A program made the translations under genes and the position numbers. DNA of 8,059 bases from assembly GCA_027079895.1 (NCBI GenBank), contig JALWUZ010000112.1, positions 1 to 8,059 on the forward strand. Direction: 5' to 3'. The stretch comes from Anaerolineae bacterium. GTDB lineage: Bacteria; Chloroflexota; Anaerolineae; B4-G1. Of the stretch, positions 5,574 to 8,059 are shown in pieces. The notes under the pieces are model-generated. The model did not search any database. It saw only the letters and a program-made list of their open reading frames with translations, and was not told the origin of the DNA. Numbering within the stretch: position 1 is the first letter of the stretch; each line of letters opens with the position of its first letter.

Positions 5574-8059
5574 ATGCCTTTCCACGATTTCATCAGCCTG
5601 CTCTCCGTGCCCCCCGGCGACCTGGTCTACCACTTGGTGACGCTCTTCGCCATCCAACTCATTTTGGGGATGGCCGCCGGACACCTCTACCGCCGCCGCG
5701 ACGACCCCGTCGCCGTCCGTCTGGCAGTGATGGCCTGCGGAATCACCGCTGCCCGCGCCGCCCTGATGCTGGTCGCAATGCTCGCCCGCCTCGGATGGCT
5801 CTCCCCCGACGTGGTGCTCCCCCCGTTGGAGCGGTTCCTCGACCTGCTGACCCCGCTCCTGGCGGCCTGGGCGTTCCTCCCCCTGTCGCAACAGGACGCG
5901 CGTATCGGTACGGCGGTGCTGCTCGTCACCTCCCTAATCGCCGCCGGGGGCTACGCCGCCTTCGCCACCCTCTGGCCGGCGGTCGCCAATTCCGTCCCCT
6001 ACAATCTCTACTGGCAGGCCCAGGCTTGGGAGGCCGCCTCCGCAGCCCTGATGCTCATCTTCCTGATAGTCGGTCTGGCGGTGCGCGGGGAGGATTGGCC
6101 CCTCCTAACTGCTCTCTTTGTCATTTGGTTCGTCACCCACCTCCTGGAACTGGGCCTGCCCGACCCGGAGTCCCACATCGCCGGCTGGGTGCGGACGGCG
6201 AACCTGGCCGCCTACCCCCTGCTGGCCGCGCTGGTCTACCGTCACATCCTGCGGAGCCGGACGGCCCCGCCCGCCGTCGAAGTCCGACGCGCGGGCGGCG
6301 TGGACTTGACCGCCGTTGACATCCTGGACGCCACCAACCGCATCGAGCGGGTCGCCGACATCGAGCCCGGCCTGCGCCTGGCCGCTCCCGCCATCGCGCG
6401 GGCATTGGAGGCCGATATGGTCGCCATCGGCCTGGTGGCCGGGGGACGGTCGGCGCGGCGCATCCGGCTGGTCGCCCTGCACCCCTCGACCGGGGCGTTG
6501 CTGGGCGAACAGGAGACTTTCATCTCCACCTCCCGCCACCCCCTGCTGGCGACCGCTCTCCAGACCGGGCGCGTCCAACGGAGCGTGTCACCGCAGCAGG
6601 ATACCACCATCATCGGCCTCTACCACCGTCTGGGGTTCGAGCAGGCCGGGCCGCTGCTGGTCTATCCGCTGATGGACGGGGAGACTGCCAGAGGGCTCAT
6701 CATCGCCGGCAACCCCATCTCGCAGAAGGAGTGGCGCACCCACACCCGTCGCACCTTCCGGGCCGTCGGCGCGGCGGTGGCGATGGCCCTGCGGCGGGTC
6801 TACCGCCAGGCGGAGGCGGAGCGGGACGACGCCTTGCAGAAGGCGATCAACGAGGCCCACCGCATGGCTCAGCGAGCGCAGGTGCTGGAGGCCGAGTTGG
6901 AGAATCAACGCCGGCGGGCCGAGGAACTGGCGACCCGCCTGCGGCTCCAGGAGCACGATGCCGCCCGTCAGGGACAGGCCGCCGAGACCGCCATCTTGAA
7001 AAAGGAAATCCGCAAACTGACCGAGGAGAGCACGCGGCGGCAGGCGGAGTTGGAGGCGGAACTGACCCGCTGGAAGGAGAAAGCGGAGCAACTGGCCCTC
7101 GCCCAGGAGGAGATCGGCGACCGGGCCACGCTAGAAGCCGAACTGGTCAAGTGGCGGGAGAAGGCCAAGCAACTCGGCCGGCTGACGGCGGACTTGCAGG
7201 CCAAACTGTCCCAGACCCAGGCGCAGTTGGAGGCGGTGCGCGACCGTCTGGCACAGCAGCCGCCCGCCGCTCCTCCTGCCCCTGCCGCCGGGCTGACGGC
7301 CAACGGCATCTTGGTCAGCGACGAGGAGGGGAACATCATCCTGGCGACACGGGGAGCGCGACACCTCATCGGCCAGTTGCGGACTGCGTTGGAAGGCGTC
7401 CCCCTCCAATCCCTGTTCCCCGACCCGTCGTGGGGCGAGGCGGTCAACCGTCTTTTGGACGACGGGGCCCAGGCCGGGGATGCGGCTACCGTCCTCGTCC
7501 ACCTGGACGGGCAGGTGGTGCAGGCAGAACTGACCCGCATCCCCACCATTGACGGCGGGCTGGGAGCGTTGGCCGTCACCTTCTCCCAGGAGGAGCGGTC
7601 GGCGGTGGAGCAGAACGAAATGCTGCTTTCGCTCATCCACGAACTGCGCACCCCGATGACCTCCATCACCGGCTACACCGACCTGCTCCTGGGGGAATCG
7701 GTGGGCATCCTGGGCGAGACGCAACGGCAGTTCCTCCGCCGGGTGCGGGTCAACGTCGAGCGGATGGAGCGGCTGTTGGACGACCTGGTGCGGGTCTCCG
7801 CCCTGGACGCGGGGCAGATCCCCTTCGCGCCGGAGTCGGTGGACCTGGGCGATGTCATCGAGGAGGCGGTCATGTCGCTCTCCAACCAGTTCCGCGACCG
7901 GCAACTGGCGGTGCGCCTGCGCCTGCCCGAAGAGTTGCCCGCGATTCACGCCGACCGAGATGGGCTGTACCAGGTGATGTCCCGGCTGCTCTCGAACGCT
8001 TGCCAGTGCTCCCAGCCCGGTACCGAGGTGTTGGTGGAGGCCCGCTTGGAGAAGTACGA
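5574..8059 (+). CDS. Membrane sensor histidine kinase, 7TM-GAF-coiled coil-PAS-HisKA (3' end outside window)
   Basis: The frame is open to the window edge; 828 residues are visible. The ATG follows GAAGGAAG with 5 nt spacing. About seven hydrophobic segments lie at 17-38, 47-72, 87-104, 109-133, 152-170, 175-193 and 203-225. Residues about 247-405 resemble a GAF domain (ATNRIERVADIEPGLRLAA to the amphipathic helix before 408). A charged coiled coil spans about 408-560 and contains three related 15-residue units. A Pro/Ala linker (562-573) leads to a PAS-like domain at about 573-672 (NGILVSDEEGNIILA). The HisKA H-box is SLIHELRTPM with phospho-acceptor H689. The N-box of the ATPase domain is seen as SRLLSNACQCS (N808). 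The G-boxes and any receiver domain lie outside. Such kinases autophosphorylate on His and pass phosphate to a response regulator, which is not in the window. The ligand is unknown. Domain limits are by eye; kinase identity is firm, GAF and PAS labels are likely. Confidence 0.92.
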   Translation, partial: MPFHDFISLLSVPPGDLVYHLVTLFAIQLILGMAAGHLYRRRDDPVAVRLAVMACGITAARAALMLVAMLARLGWLSPDVVLPPLERFLDLLTPLLAAWAFLPLSQQDARIGTAVLLVTSLIAAGGYAAFATLWPAVANSVPYNLYWQAQAWEAASAALMLIFLIVGLAVRGEDWPLLTALFVIWFVTHLLELGLPDPESHIAGWVRTANLAAYPLLAALVYRHILRSRTAPPAVEVRRAGGVDLTAVDILDATNRIERVADIEPGLRLAAPAIARALEADMVAIGLVAGGRSARRIRLVALHPSTGALLGEQETFISTSRHPLLATALQTGRVQRSVSPQQDTTIIGLYHRLGFEQAGPLLVYPLMDGETARGLIIAGNPISQKEWRTHTRRTFRAVGAAVAMALRRVYRQAEAERDDALQKAINEAHRMAQRAQVLEAELENQRRRAEELATRLRLQEHDAARQGQAAETAILKKEIRKLTEESTRRQAELEAELTRWKEKAEQLALAQEEIGDRATLEAELVKWREKAKQLGRLTADLQAKLSQTQAQLEAVRDRLAQQPPAAPPAPAAGLTANGILVSDEEGNIILATRGARHLIGQLRTALEGVPLQSLFPDPSWGEAVNRLLDDGAQAGDAATVLVHLDGQVVQAELTRIPTIDGGLGALAVTFSQEERSAVEQNEMLLSLIHELRTPMTSITGYTDLLLGESVGILGETQRQFLRRVRVNVERMERLLDDLVRVSALDAGQIPFAPESVDLGDVIEEAVMSLSNQFRDRQLAVRLRLPEELPAIHADRDGLYQVMSRLLSNACQCSQPGTEVLVEARLEKY
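6885..7175 (+). repeat. Three-copy 15-residue repeat in the kinase coiled coil
   Basis: A unit of form LEAEL-x6-7-[RE]-A-[EK]-[EQ]-L occurs at residues 438-452 (nt 6885-6929), 493-507 (7050-7094) and 520-534 (7131-7175). The last two are closest: LEAELTRWKEKAEQL and LEAELVKWREKAKQL, spaced by 27 residues. Copies one and two are 55 residues apart. The likeness is at protein level with different codons, so it is an old duplication or convergence on coiled-coil sequence rather than a recent DNA repeat. Confidence 0.6.

Noticed and set aside
6316..6345. TTGACATCC inside the kinase gene as an internal promoter
   Set aside because: No -10-like hexamer lies 15-19 nt downstream, and the bases encode ordinary codons (Val-Asp-Ile-Leu).
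6731..7949. Plus-strand and minus-strand open frames inside the kinase gene (6731-7552, 6968-7669, 7131-7949)
   Set aside because: All lie within the uninterrupted kinase frame that starts at 5574 and carries the GAF, PAS and HisKA motifs.
1..8059. Apparent shift from G-rich coding strand (late gyrA) to C-rich coding strand (early kinase), as a possible skew switch or transferred segment
   Set aside because: Hand counts on a few lines are mixed (some gyrA lines are C-rich) and follow amino-acid content. A window of 8 kb without computed skew cannot support an origin, terminus or transfer claim.

Overview
The window reads as ordinary chromosome from a GC-rich bacterium (roughly two thirds G+C by eye). 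The ParB-like protein, with a DGNHRV core and a WYDxIYxPI...FPGRT C-terminal motif, and the style of the large membrane histidine kinase both suggest a Chloroflexota (Anaerolineae or Thermoflexia-like) genome. That placement is an inference from protein style, not a search result. I see no tRNA, rRNA, CRISPR array, insertion sequence or phage gene.

Left block, plus strand (1-4012). The window opens inside gyrA. The last roughly 477 codons are present: the end of the breakage-reunion domain and a complete six-bladed DNA-wrapping domain. The gyrA stop overlaps by 11 bp the start of an AlbA_2/GHKL-ATPase/winged-helix protein (1422-2786). After 14 nt comes an unrecognised secreted or membrane protein with a long helical middle (2801-4012). 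The overlap, the strong Shine-Dalgarno sites and the missing internal terminators suggest one transcript, closed by a hairpin at about 4039-4076.

Middle (4106-5456). A four-helix SMR-type transporter lies on the minus strand, convergent with the gyrA block. Its start codon touches the -35 box of a plus-strand promoter with perfect consensus hexamers (TTGACA, 16 nt, TATAAT). The expected transcription start falls 0-3 nt before the ATG of the ParB-like gene, so that mRNA is probably leaderless. The same -10 region reads as TATTAT on the other strand and could fire the transporter gene in the opposite direction.

Right block (5453-8059). A second consensus-like promoter overlaps the stop codon of the ParB-like gene. 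It precedes a leader of about 85 nt and a large hybrid sensor histidine kinase (7 TM segments, GAF-like domain, long coiled coil, PAS-like domain, HisKA, start of HATPase) that runs off the right edge.

The genes do not form one recognisable pathway. gyrA manages DNA supercoiling; its two co-oriented partners, the ParB-like protein and the signal sensed by the kinase are of unknown role. The points most worth following up are the compact leaderless and possibly bidirectional promoter at 4430-4467 and the overlap of gyrA with an AlbA_2/GHKL gene. No clearly new multi-gene system is evident.
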